DNA of 64,000 bases from Citreimonas salinaria (GCF_900107235.1 NZ_FNPF01000014.1:1-64000), one strand, 5' to 3'; shown: positions 9,307 to 17,747, counted from the stretch's first letter. The notes: generated by a model from the letters alone, not told the origin. Translations and numbers: made by a program.

Positions 9307-9476
9307 CGGGTCCGCCTGCATGCGACGCACCGCCCCCCGTTCCCCCCGCGCCACAGGCCGCGAAAATTCGCCCCCGCGCAGGCGTCACCCTGCCGGGCGT
9401 GTATGGCCAAAAAAAGGAAACCCCGCGAAAGTGGCCTCCCGAAGCTGCCCATGCCCCTCACACGATAGGTCGGACC

Positions 9477-10754
9477 GTGACGCATCCCTTGAGGATCGGT
9501 TATCTCGTGCCCCAGTTCCCGGGGCAGACGCACATCTTCTTCTGGCGCGAGATCGCGGCGCTCGAGGCGATGGGCCACGAGGTGCACGTCTTCTCGACCC
9601 GCCCGCCGGCGGCCGGGCTGATCGCGCATGACTGGTCGGGCGACGCGATGGCGCGAACCACCTACCTTGGCCGGCCCGCCATCGGCCCCACGCTGGGGGC
9701 CCTCACCCGGCTGACCCCGCGCGGCCTGCCGCTGTGGATCGCGCGGCAGGGGCGCGAGGGCCCGCGCCTCGCACGCGACGCCGCCGTCACGCTGGGCGCC
9801 GCGCAGACGCTGCGCGACCAGGCGCGCGCCCGCGGGCTCGACCACGTGCACGCGCATTCCTGCGGCCGCGCGGCCCTGATCGCCGCATTCGCCCGGCGCA
9901 TGGGCGGCGCGCCCTACTCGCTGACCCTGCACGGCCCGCTGCACGATTACGGCCCCGGCCAGGCGCTGAAATGGGCCGGCGCCGCCTTCGGCACCGTCAT
10001 CACGCAAAAGCTGCTGGATGAGCTGGCCAATTCCCTGCCCGACCACCTCCCGCCGCGCCTCGTCGTCCGCCCGATGGGTGTCGACACCGACGTGCTGCGC
10101 CGCGACGGGCCCTACGCCCCGCCCCAGCGCGGCCGCCCGGTGCGGCTGTTCTCCTGCGGTCGGCTCAACGTCGTGAAGGGCCACCAGGACCTGCTGCAGG
10201 CCACGCGCCAGCTTCTGGACCAGGGCGTCGACGTGCGCCTGGACATCGCCGGAGAGGATGACGACGGCGGCACCGGCTACCGCGCCGAGCTCGAGGCGCT
10301 GATCGCCCGGCTGTGGCTGCAGGACCACGTGCGCCTGCTCGGCGCGATCGACGCCGACGCCGTGCGCGCGCATCTGCAGAAGGCGCACCTCTTCGTGCTG
10401 GCCAGCTGGCACGAACCGCTGGGCGTCGCCTACATGGAAGCGATGGCGATGGAGGTGCCGGTGATCGGCACCGATGCAGGCGGCACGCGCGAACTGATCG
10501 ACGACGGCCGCACCGGCCTGCTGGTCGAGCCGCGCGCCCCCGGCCCGCTGGCCCGCGCCATCCGCGACGTCGTGGCCGATCCCGACCGCCTCGCGCGCTA
10601 CGCCGCCGCCGGCCGCGCGCGGGTCGAGGCGGACTTTCAGACGCGCTTCGGCGCCGAGACCCTCGCGGACGAGATCCGCCGCGCCCTGAGCGATCAACGG
10701 TCCGACGCCGGCACCGGCAACGGCTCGGAAGCGGATGGCGCTTCCGGCGCCTGA
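9477..10754 (+). CDS. Family 4 glycosyltransferase, exopolysaccharide-type
   Basis: A 425-residue GT-B enzyme. The N-terminal IGYLVPQFPGQTHIFFWREI resembles colanic-acid/exopolysaccharide GT4 proteins. The C-terminal domain carries FSCGRLNVVKGHQDLL and the E-x7-E donor motif in HEPLGVAYMEAMAMEVPVIG. It should retain sugar configuration during transfer from a nucleotide sugar. GTG 9477 is preferred as start because it follows TAGGTCGGA and precedes the conserved opening strand; an upstream ATG at 9399 would add an unconvincing 26 residues. Its 3' end overlaps the convergent large gene by 61 bp. Confidence 0.88.
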   Translation: MTHPLRIGYLVPQFPGQTHIFFWREIAALEAMGHEVHVFSTRPPAAGLIAHDWSGDAMARTTYLGRPAIGPTLGALTRLTPRGLPLWIARQGREGPRLARDAAVTLGAAQTLRDQARARGLDHVHAHSCGRAALIAAFARRMGGAPYSLTLHGPLHDYGPGQALKWAGAAFGTVITQKLLDELANSLPDHLPPRLVVRPMGVDTDVLRRDGPYAPPQRGRPVRLFSCGRLNVVKGHQDLLQATRQLLDQGVDVRLDIAGEDDDGGTGYRAELEALIARLWLQDHVRLLGAIDADAVRAHLQKAHLFVLASWHEPLGVAYMEAMAMEVPVIGTDAGGTRELIDDGRTGLLVEPRAPGPLARAIRDVVADPDRLARYAAAGRARVEADFQTRFGAETLADEIRRALSDQRSDAGTGNGSEADGASGA

Positions 10755-13396
10755 GCGTTGCGGGCGAAGACCCCGGCCCCGCGGTCCGACCAGTCGACGG
10801 GCGCCGTGGCGTTGAACGCCATCAGCATGTCCCATCGCGGATTCGCGTCGTCCAGGTGCCGCAACGCGCCCCAGCTTCCCCAGCGCGACGGAGCCCCCAC
10901 GTCCACGAAGGCGGTGAACAGCGTGCCGCCGGCGGAAACCCAGCCCTGCAGCAGCACCTCGTAGAGCGCGGCCATCTCGGGGGTGTAATTGTAATGCGCG
11001 AGGAAATCCGTCAGCCGCACGTCGTCGACCTGCGCGCCGCGCGCGGTCAGGTGCGTGCCGCCCTCGTACATGATCAGCCGCAGGCCGGCCTCCTCGGCGA
11101 CGGCGGCGTGATACGGAAGGATCTCCTCGACCAGTTCGCGCAGGCTGCCCTCGCGCAGCGCCTGCGTCATCGGCGCGATGGCGGCGTCGAAGCGATGCTT
11201 GCGCACGTATTCGCGCAGCGCGACCCGGCTCAGACCCTGCGCCTCGGCGGCCTCGCGGGCGGCGGCCTCGGACCGGTCCAGCCAGTCGCGCAGCACGGGG
11301 GCCATGTCGCCGCCGCCCATCTCGTAGCCGAAATAACCGGTCACGGCGTAGGCATCGAAGCTGTCCTTCGGCATCCGGCCCAGCCGCAGCATCGCCAGCG
11401 GCGCGGTCAGCACCGACTCTTCAAGGCCCGGCCAGCCGGTCTGCACCGCCACCACGCGCACCAGCCGGTCTTCGGCCGCCTCGCCGAAGACCTCGGCCCA
11501 GATGTCGGCCACCTGCGCCGCGCGCAGGCCGTAATACTGCATCCATCCATCGCCCGACGCGCCCCATAGGTCCTCGCCGCGCGCCTTCGCCCAGTCCGCC
11601 TGCGGGAAGATCCAGTTCCAGACCTCGTTCGAGTATTCCACATGCGCCTTCAGCCGCGGGTCCAGCCCGTCGCGCACCGCATCGGCGAACCGGCGCACGT
11701 AGTCGTCGTCGGCCATGTGAGGCAGGGTGAACCAGGGATCCGCGCCCACGTGGTTGGCCAGCGCAAGCATGACCTCCAGCGGGACGCCCCAGGCGGTCCA
11801 GGTGGCGTCGTCCAGCCGCGGCCGGTCCTCCCACCGCGCGATGGGCGAGGCGTTCGTGCGCATCCAGTCCATGAAGCGCAGCACGCGCATGTCCTCGATC
11901 CGCGCGATCCAGTCGGGGTTGAAGATCGCGCCCGCCTCGTGAAGCGGCATCATCTCCTGCTTCACCACGCGGATGTTGCGGATCGGGTCGTCCCCGGGCA
12001 ACGCGTCGATGGCGATGCCGACCAGACCGGGGCCGGGCTCGTAGGAAAATGTCACGCGCCCCGGCTCGTAGCGCACCCGCGTCGCGCGGCCCGTCAGCTC
12101 GAACTCGGCCTGCCCGTCATACAGCATCACGTAATCGCCGCGCAGATGCTCCGCCTCGGCGGGCATGTCGGTCAGGAACACCGTTTCCAGCCGGGTCGCG
12201 CCGTCGGGGATGCTCAGCGGCCAGCCGTTGGCATCGAGGTGCCCGCCCGCGCGCAGATAGTCGGTCGACACGCCGCCCCAGCGATCCTCGGTGTGCCCGA
12301 CCCAGGGCCGCGCGCTTTTCATCAGGTCCAGGAAGGGATGCTGCGTCGCCCAGTCGTCCAGCCCGGCCAGCCCCATGCCCAGCGCGGGCGCCTTGTCGGG
12401 GCGTAGACCGCTGGGCGGCAACGCGACGATCTCTCGCAGCGGCAGCGGCTCCGCCTCGCGCGCGGCCTCGCCCTGCGCGGGTTCGGGCCGCATCTCGGCC
12501 ACCAGCGCGGCGATCTCGGCATAGGTCTCGCGGATCGGCGCGGCGATGTCCTTCGGCACCTCGAAATCCGCCGGCGGCGCCGCGTCGAACAGTGCCGCAT
12601 AGGTCACCATGCCAGCCAGGAAATACAGGCTCGGCGTCCCGTGCGGCGAGGCGTCGGCGAACAGGTCCGCGGGGTCGATCCCCGCCAGCAGCCCGCCCTC
12701 GTCCAGCAGCCGCGCCAGCACCTGCGCCGTGGGGATGCGCGCCACGCGCAGGCCCGGCCGCGCGCGGGCGATCGCGGCCTCGAGGTCGTCGTACCACGCC
12801 GGATACGCCGTCGCGTTCAGGTCGATGTAGCGGCCATAGCCCGGCTCTTCGGGCGGGAAGCCCCCGGTGACCGGCCCCATGTCGGCCCAGCCTTCGTACA
12901 GGAACAGCCGCGCGCCCGCCTCGGCCGCCGCCACGTGGTCCAGCACCGCCAGCACGGCGCTCAGCGGCGAGGAATCGTCGGGATCGCCGTGATAGGGTGC
13001 GTCGGGCTTCTGGAACTGGATGAAATTCGCCGGCGTGACCACGACCGCGTCGAAATCCTGGGCCGCGAAATCCGCGTCGTGGCGCGGCCAGGCATCCTCG
13101 ACCCCCGGAAAGGCCCAGTTCGGCTTCGGCGGCAGATCGGCGGCGAAGTTGCGCAGAAAGCCCCACTGCCCGTCCGTGGCGAAATCCTTGCCCGCCGAGT
13201 CCGCCAGCTGCCCCACCCAGAACGGCACAGAGGTCCGGTGCGCCTCCTCGCTCAGGTGGTAGACCAGCGAGTTGCCGAAGAAATAGCCGCGCGCCGCATC
13301 CCGCTCGGCCTGCGCCGGCCCTGCCAGCATTGCGCCCAGCAGCGCGCCCGCCGCCGCAAGGCCCTTTGCGATACCCGCGATCATGCTCCTGCGCAT
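10694..13396 (-). CDS. Large secreted protein with SGNH-hydrolase-like and clan GH-A-like domains
   Basis: This 900-residue protein has a signal peptide ending near residue 30 (AGPAQA). The N-terminal part looks like an SGNH esterase: GNS with Ser43 early, and Asp248/His252 in DASPHGTPSLYFLAGMVTYA, matching the usual D-x-x-H block. The C-terminal half resembles a clan GH-A glycoside hydrolase, with candidate acid/base Glu591 in EYSNEVWNW and candidate nucleophile Glu778 in IMYEGGTH. A linker near residues 320-470 has beta-rich stretches. With glycosyltransferases and a flippase adjacent, a role in trimming or deacylating an exopolysaccharide is plausible but inferred. ATG 13396 follows an AAGGGCAGG stretch. 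The 3' end overlaps the convergent GT4 gene. Confidence 0.55.
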   Translation of the reverse strand: MRRSMIAGIAKGLAAAGALLGAMLAGPAQAERDAARGYFFGNSLVYHLSEEAHRTSVPFWVGQLADSAGKDFATDGQWGFLRNFAADLPPKPNWAFPGVEDAWPRHDADFAAQDFDAVVVTPANFIQFQKPDAPYHGDPDDSSPLSAVLAVLDHVAAAEAGARLFLYEGWADMGPVTGGFPPEEPGYGRYIDLNATAYPAWYDDLEAAIARARPGLRVARIPTAQVLARLLDEGGLLAGIDPADLFADASPHGTPSLYFLAGMVTYAALFDAAPPADFEVPKDIAAPIRETYAEIAALVAEMRPEPAQGEAAREAEPLPLREIVALPPSGLRPDKAPALGMGLAGLDDWATQHPFLDLMKSARPWVGHTEDRWGGVSTDYLRAGGHLDANGWPLSIPDGATRLETVFLTDMPAEAEHLRGDYVMLYDGQAEFELTGRATRVRYEPGRVTFSYEPGPGLVGIAIDALPGDDPIRNIRVVKQEMMPLHEAGAIFNPDWIARIEDMRVLRFMDWMRTNASPIARWEDRPRLDDATWTAWGVPLEVMLALANHVGADPWFTLPHMADDDYVRRFADAVRDGLDPRLKAHVEYSNEVWNWIFPQADWAKARGEDLWGASGDGWMQYYGLRAAQVADIWAEVFGEAAEDRLVRVVAVQTGWPGLEESVLTAPLAMLRLGRMPKDSFDAYAVTGYFGYEMGGGDMAPVLRDWLDRSEAAAREAAEAQGLSRVALREYVRKHRFDAAIAPMTQALREGSLRELVEEILPYHAAVAEEAGLRLIMYEGGTHLTARGAQVDDVRLTDFLAHYNYTPEMAALYEVLLQGWVSAGGTLFTAFVDVGAPSRWGSWGALRHLDDANPRWDMLMAFNATAPVDWSDRGAGVFARNAQAPEAPSASEPLPVPASDR

Positions 13397-13523
13397 CCTG
13401 CCCTTGCCGCGCCCTTCACCCCGGGCCTTCGGCGGCATCATGCCCCAAGCCGCGATCCGCGCAAAGCGCCGCGGGGCGAATTTTCCCTTTGATTCCCGAA
13501 ATGCCGCGGTTATCGTCCCGCCC

Positions 13524-13610
13524 ATGACGAAGATCGGCCACATCCCCCTTGCGACGCGCCCCGGCGGGCTGCGTGCGGGCGCCGTCCGTCTTCTCCTAAT
13601 CCGCCTCTGA
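13524..13610 (+). CDS. Candidate leucine-rich leader peptide of leuA
   Basis: A 28-codon reading frame sits 80 bp upstream of leuA and ends in VRLLLIRL then TGA. Four of its last six codons are leucine, and they include CTT and CTA, which are little used by the neighbouring genes. The stop lies inside the 5' arm of a strong hairpin. This is the expected geometry for ribosome-mediated attenuation: stalling at leucine codons when charged tRNA-Leu is scarce would change which hairpin forms. No clear Shine-Dalgarno is seen before ATG 13524, so the exact start is uncertain. Confidence 0.6.
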   Translation: MTKIGHIPLATRPGGLRAGAVRLLLIRL

Positions 13611-13657
13611 GCGCGGCGCATTCGGCGCGACCGCTCAGAGGAGGCTGCCTCGCGCCG
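13604..13657 (+). promoter_or_regulatory. Mutually exclusive hairpins forming a probable leuA attenuator
   Basis: Stem 1 pairs CCTCTGAGCG (13604-13613) with CGCTCAGAGG (13632-13641), a perfect 10-bp match that includes the leader stop codon. Stem 2 pairs CGGCGCGA (13623-13630) with TCGCGCCG (13650-13657), a perfect 8-bp match. The arms interleave, so both cannot form at once. Neither hairpin is followed by a T-run, so if this is attenuation the terminator may be Rho-assisted or GC-dependent. Confidence 0.6.
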
Positions 13658-13690
13658 ATGCCAACGGATGAAGACAGAAAGAGACATATC

Positions 13691-15259
13691 ATGACCGACC
13701 AAACCACGCCGAAGGACCGCGTCGTCATCTTCGACACCACCCTGCGCGACGGCGAACAATCTCCCGGCGCCACCATGACGCACGAGGAAAAGCTCGAGAT
13801 CGCCGAGCTGCTCGACGACATGGGCGTCGACATCATCGAGGCCGGCTTCCCCATCGCGTCCGAGGGCGACTTCCGCGCCGTGTCGGAGATCGCCCAGCGT
13901 TCCAAGCAGGCGGTGATTTGCGGCCTCGCCCGCGCGCAGCTGCCCGACATCGACCGCTGCTGGGAGGCCGTCAAGGGCGCCGAACGCCCCCGCATCCACA
14001 CCTTCATCGGCACCTCGCCGCTGCACCGCGCGATCCCGAACCTGACCCAGGACGAGATGGCCGAGCGGATCGAGCAGACCGTGACCCACGCCCGCAACCT
14101 GTGCGACAACGTGCAATGGTCGCCGATGGACGCCACCCGGACCGAATGGGACTACCTGCGCCGCGTCGTCGAGATCGCCATCAAGGCCGGCGCCACCACG
14201 ATCAACATCCCCGACACCGTCGGCTACACCGCCCCGCGCGAATCCGCCGACCTGATCCGCCGCCTCATCGCCGAGGTGCCCGGCGCGGACGAGGTGATCT
14301 TCGCCACCCATTGCCACAACGACCTCGGCATGGCGACGGCCAACGCGCTCGCCGCGGTCGAGGGCGGCGCGCGCCAGATCGAATGCACGATCAACGGCCT
14401 GGGCGAACGCGCCGGCAACACCGCGCTGGAAGAGGTCGTGATGGCCCTGCGCACCCGCTCCGACATCATGCCGTACGAGACCGGCATCGACACCCGCAAG
14501 ATCATGCGCATCTCGCGCCGCGTCGCGACCGTGTCGGGCTTCCCGGTGCAGTTCAACAAGGCCATTGTCGGCAAGAACGCCTTCGCCCACGAATCCGGCA
14601 TCCACCAGGACGGCATGCTCAAGAACGCCGAGACGTTCGAGATCATGCGCCCCGAGGATGTCGGCCTCTCGGCCACCAGCTTGGTGATGGGCAAGCATTC
14701 GGGCCGCGCCGCCCTGCGCGCCAAGCTCAAGGACCTCGGCGTCGACGTGGGCGACAACCAGCTCAAGGACATCTTCGTGCGGTTCAAGGAACTCGCCGAC
14801 CGCAAGAAGGAAGTCTACGACGAGGATATCCTCGCCCTCGTCACCGCCACGACCGAAGGGTCCGACCGGCTGCAGCTGGTCAACCTGTCGGTCACCTGCG
14901 GCACCGGCGGCCCGGCCGAGGCCGCGCTGGAAATGGAGATCGACGGCCGCGAGGTCTCGGCCACCTGCACCGGCGACGGCCCGGTGGATGCCACCTTCAA
15001 GGCCGTGCGCGCCCTGCACCCGAACGAGGCGCAGCTGCAGCTCTACCAGGTCCACGCCGTGACCGAGGGCACCGACGCCCAGGCCACCGTCTCGGTCCGG
15101 CTGGAAGAGGACGGCATGATCGCCACCGGCCAGTCGGCGGACACCGACACCGTCGTCGCCTCGGCCCGCGCCTACATCAACGCGCTCAACCGCCTGCTGG
15201 TGCGCCGCGACAAGACCGGCAAGGACACCAAGGAAATCAGCTACAAGGACGTCGGCTGA
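13691..15259 (+). CDS. leuA: 2-isopropylmalate synthase
   Basis: The 522-residue enzyme condenses acetyl-CoA with 2-oxoisovalerate, the committed step of leucine synthesis, in the cytoplasm. It has the DTTLRDGEQSPGA active-site opening, the metal-binding THCHNDLGMATANALAAV segment, and the NALEE-type NGLGERAGNTALEEVVMAL motif. A C-terminal LeuA regulatory domain for leucine feedback follows (roughly residues 390-510). ATG 13691 sits 7 nt after an AGAAAGAGA stretch; an in-frame ATG at 13658 would add 11 atypical residues. Regulation by leader-peptide attenuation is suggested by the upstream leucine codons and hairpins. Confidence 0.97.
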   Translation: MTDQTTPKDRVVIFDTTLRDGEQSPGATMTHEEKLEIAELLDDMGVDIIEAGFPIASEGDFRAVSEIAQRSKQAVICGLARAQLPDIDRCWEAVKGAERPRIHTFIGTSPLHRAIPNLTQDEMAERIEQTVTHARNLCDNVQWSPMDATRTEWDYLRRVVEIAIKAGATTINIPDTVGYTAPRESADLIRRLIAEVPGADEVIFATHCHNDLGMATANALAAVEGGARQIECTINGLGERAGNTALEEVVMALRTRSDIMPYETGIDTRKIMRISRRVATVSGFPVQFNKAIVGKNAFAHESGIHQDGMLKNAETFEIMRPEDVGLSATSLVMGKHSGRAALRAKLKDLGVDVGDNQLKDIFVRFKELADRKKEVYDEDILALVTATTEGSDRLQLVNLSVTCGTGGPAEAALEMEIDGREVSATCTGDGPVDATFKAVRALHPNEAQLQLYQVHAVTEGTDAQATVSVRLEEDGMIATGQSADTDTVVASARAYINALNRLLVRRDKTGKDTKEISYKDVG

Positions 15260-15264
15260 CAGGA

Positions 15265-15290
15265 ACGGCCCCCGCTCCGGCGGGGGCCGT
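15265..15290 (+). terminator. Strong stem-loop after leuA
   Basis: ACGGCCCCCGC and GCGGGGGCCGT form a perfect 11-bp stem with a TCCG loop, 5 bp past the leuA stop. No T-run follows, so it may stabilise the 3' end rather than terminate intrinsically. It also lies downstream of the convergent 15329 gene. Confidence 0.6.
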
Positions 15291-15328
15291 CGCACGCCGG
15301 CACGCCCCGGCGACCTCTGCCAGCCGCC

Positions 15329-16303
15329 CTATCCCCGCACCATCGCCAGCCTGCGCTTCAGCCCGGCGCGGAGTCGCGGCGGCCATGTCCGCCCGATCAC
15401 CAGCGGCTTTTGACCCGCGCGCCGGTCCAGCGTCATCCGGCCGTTCACCAGCAGGTCGAGGAACGGCCGCAACTCTCCCATCATCCAGAAGCGCGCCACC
15501 AGATTGTGATCGTTCATGCAACGAAAGACGATCCTTCGGCCCGCGCCGTTCGCCTCCATCCGCCGCGCGGCGGCGACGTCGCGGGCGCAGTGGTCCGCGT
15601 GGACCAGAAGTCCCCGATGCGCCCGGTCCCGCAGGCATTCGCAGAACGGATCGAAGGCCGGCCCGACGGCGCAGCGGCGCACCAGCATCAGGTCGTCGTT
15701 CGACCTGCGCGTGCCGATCCCGATGGCGCGGTCGGCGTCCAGCCAGAACCCCGCCTTCAACGCGGGCGCCGCCCCCATCGAGAAACCCAGCGTGACCAGC
15801 CTGCGGTATCGCCGCAGGGGAAAGCGCGCGCGCAGGGCCGCGACGATCCCGGCAAGATCCGGCTCAAAGCTGCCCGCCCCGAAGGCGAAGCCGCGCTTGT
15901 CCGGGTCGCGCAGCATCAGCAGGTCCACGCGCTCGGCGTCCAGGGCCTGCAGCACATTCGCCACCGGCAGACCCAGGCGCCCGCCCACCCCGCCGAAGGC
16001 GACGATCAGCGTCTTCTCCTCGGGGCTGCCGTCCGCGCCGTAAAGGCTCACGTCCGGGGTGATCGGCGTGCGCCGGAACGGCTGCACGCGCCTGGCGGCC
16101 AGCACCTCGGCCAGCGTGCGGGCCTTCAGCAGCGTCGCGGCCTGCGGATGGCCCGACGCGACCAGCCCGCGCAGGAACCGGATCGTCTCGTCCGGCGAAA
16201 AGTGATTCTCGATCGCGGTGACGGCCTGCGGGACACGCCGCCCGCTTGCGGCGTGGAACGATGCGATCAGCGGGTCTTCGGGCTCAGGGATGACGGGACG
16301 CAT
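15329..16303 (-). CDS. Alpha/beta-hydrolase-like protein in the P450-ACP operon
   Basis: A 324-residue protein of unassigned family. It has an alpha/beta-hydrolase nucleophile elbow, LVTLGFSMGAAPALKAG (G-x-S-x-G). Possible later triad residues are an acid around LLVHADHCARD and a histidine in FRCMNDHNLVARF. An early strand LIVAFGGVGGRLG precedes it. An acyl-ACP thioesterase or acyltransferase role would suit the operon but is inferred. Its start overlaps the upstream acyl-carrier gene by 20 bp, implying close coupling. It is the last of three genes and converges on leuA. Confidence 0.6.
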   Translation of the reverse strand: MRPVIPEPEDPLIASFHAASGRRVPQAVTAIENHFSPDETIRFLRGLVASGHPQAATLLKARTLAEVLAARRVQPFRRTPITPDVSLYGADGSPEEKTLIVAFGGVGGRLGLPVANVLQALDAERVDLLMLRDPDKRGFAFGAGSFEPDLAGIVAALRARFPLRRYRRLVTLGFSMGAAPALKAGFWLDADRAIGIGTRRSNDDLMLVRRCAVGPAFDPFCECLRDRAHRGLLVHADHCARDVAAARRMEANGAGRRIVFRCMNDHNLVARFWMMGELRPFLDLLVNGRMTLDRRAGQKPLVIGRTWPPRLRAGLKRRLAMVRG

Positions 16304-16565
16304 CGGCGGCAGGGCCGACGCGCGGCTCGATATACGCGATGAGGCCGTTCACCGTCTTCTGCTCCAGCACCTCGTCGTCGTCGATCTCGATGTCCAGCGC
16401 CTCCTCGATCAGCATGATCGCTTCCATCCGCGACAGGCTGTCGATGTTCAGCTCGGCCAGGTCGATATCGTCGCCGGCGATCTGCGCCCTGACGAATTCC
16501 GGGTTGCCCTTGATGCCGATCGTCGCGTCGAGCGCATTCAGCACGACCGTCCTCACGCATGTCAT
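16284..16565 (-). CDS. Acyl carrier protein
   Basis: A 93-residue acidic protein with the ACP helix II signature LNIDSLSRMEAIMLIEEAL. Ser43 in DSL is the predicted 4'-phosphopantetheine attachment site. The acidic helix continues as DIEIDDDEVLEQKTV. It is not the housekeeping AcpP, which normally sits with fatty-acid genes; here it lies between a P450-like gene (4-bp ATGA overlap) and an alpha/beta hydrolase (20-bp overlap). This suggests it carries a dedicated acyl or aminoacyl substrate to those two enzymes. Confidence 0.88.
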   Translation of the reverse strand: MTCVRTVVLNALDATIGIKGNPEFVRAQIAGDDIDLAELNIDSLSRMEAIMLIEEALDIEIDDDEVLEQKTVNGLIAYIEPRVGPAADASRHP

Positions 16566-17545
16566 GGCGTCGCGATCTCCAGTACGAAGGTTTGCGGGAT
16601 ATGGAACACGTCGTCGCGGCGCAGCGCGTAGTCGGCCACGCGCGGCCGCGCCCCGCTTCGTGCCAGCATCGACGCGAACGCCCGCCACAGATCGAGCGTC
16701 AGCGCCCGGCCGAGGCAGGTATGTGCCCCCGCGCCGAAGAAGGCCAGCCGGTCGCGCGGGTCAGCGGCGGTCTCGTAGACGTCCAGCTGCGCGCGGATCG
16801 AGCCGCCCGCATCGACCGCCTCGCCATCGACGCTGACGTCCTGCAGGGCGACGCGGTCGACGAAGGGCACGCCCGTGCGGGTCGGCATGTCGGGCCAGTC
16901 CAGGGCCGACCACGGGGCCCCGTCCAGCCCGGCGACGAGGTCGTGCAGCGTGCAGGCGAAGGTTCCCAGCATCGCGTCCCGGCCAAGAATCGCCAGCGCC
17001 AGCTTCAGCCCCAGAACGCGTTCCTCGGCCTCGGGGAGGGCCTCGCGCAGGCGCGCGCGCAGGCCCGTCAGCGCGTCCTCGACCTTGCGCCGCTTCGCCA
17101 CGCCCATGGCCTGGCTGAAGACGCGGCTCACATGCTCGTCCTCGTCGGGGTCCAGCGGCGCCTCGACCAGCACCGACAGCGCGTCCGACACCAGTGGCGC
17201 CAGCACGGTCCGCATGACGTCGACGCGGCCCGGCCCGCACAGGACGGCGCAATGCGCATCGATCAGCCCCGGGATCGCCGCGCGCAGCGCGCCCGTCCGC
17301 GCGGCAATCAGCTCGGCGGTCTCGCGCCGCATGGCGGCGTGCGCGTCCCGTTGCTGGCAAAGCGGGACCGTGTCGTAGGCATAGAGCGTGGACGAGAAAT
17401 CGACGCCCAGACGCTCGGACAGCGCCCGCACGCGCGCCGCGTAGGGCACGACGTCGACATGCCGCGACCGCAGGATCTCGGATGGCTCGGATGGAATCGC
17501 GTACCGCATCGCCGACTTCACTTGCCTGATGTCCAAGGGGTACAC
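16562..17545 (-). CDS. Short, atypical cytochrome P450-like protein
   Basis: The C-terminal heme-thiolate loop is clear: FFGAGAHTCLGRALTL matches FxxGxxxCxG. It is preceded by the RVALQDVSVDGEAV strand typical of bacterial P450s. At about 327 residues it is well below the usual ~400. I see no clear K-helix ExxR before that strand, and the segment between it and the heme loop is compressed. GTG 17545 gives the longest frame; ATG 17509 (315 residues) is an alternative and neither has a strong ribosome site. Overlap with the ACP gene suggests oxidation of an ACP-bound substrate, as known for BioI-type P450s. That function is inference. Confidence 0.7.
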   Translation of the reverse strand: MYPLDIRQVKSAMRYAIPSEPSEILRSRHVDVVPYAARVRALSERLGVDFSSTLYAYDTVPLCQQRDAHAAMRRETAELIAARTGALRAAIPGLIDAHCAVLCGPGRVDVMRTVLAPLVSDALSVLVEAPLDPDEDEHVSRVFSQAMGVAKRRKVEDALTGLRARLREALPEAEERVLGLKLALAILGRDAMLGTFACTLHDLVAGLDGAPWSALDWPDMPTRTGVPFVDRVALQDVSVDGEAVDAGGSIRAQLDVYETAADPRDRLAFFGAGAHTCLGRALTLDLWRAFASMLARSGARPRVADYALRRDDVFHIPQTFVLEIATP

Positions 17546-17674
17546 GGTTTGACGCCGCGGAACAACGCGGGCGTGCCGGGCATTCGCGGTGCCGAAGCCG
17601 CAGCACGAACCTGCCCGATACCTCCGCTCGGGGCGCCGGTCACGCGGCCCGGCGACGCGAAGGGAGCAGCAAAG

Positions 17675-17747
17675 ATGAACAGAACCTGAATCCGTCCCTG
17701 CAACCCCTTGATTTTCCTAAGGCGCCCTTGTGTCCCACCGTGGGACG
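17675..17747 (+). repeat. 73-bp intergenic repeat, copy A
   Basis: The core GAATCCGTCCCTGCAACCC starts at 17688. TGTCCCA-N3-TGGGAC starts at 17731, exactly 43 bp later, as in copies B and C. This copy is the most diverged: ATGAAC replaces the upstream GTTAAC, and one palindrome arm base is changed. Confidence 0.75.

Noticed and set aside
8471-9388. Extension of the flippase frame upstream to give about 760 residues
   Set aside because: The extension overlaps the GT2 gene in another frame and is low-complexity; the ATGA overlap at 8467-8470 gives a natural start.
15265-15290. Calling the hairpin after leuA a full Rho-independent terminator
   Set aside because: The stem is strong but no T-run follows on either side, so it is listed as a terminator-like hairpin with reduced confidence.
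13397-15295. Extension of the large minus-strand secreted-protein frame through leuA to about 1530 residues
   Set aside because: The extra N-terminal part is antisense to leuA and lacks motifs; a signal peptide and ribosome site at 13396 mark the real start.
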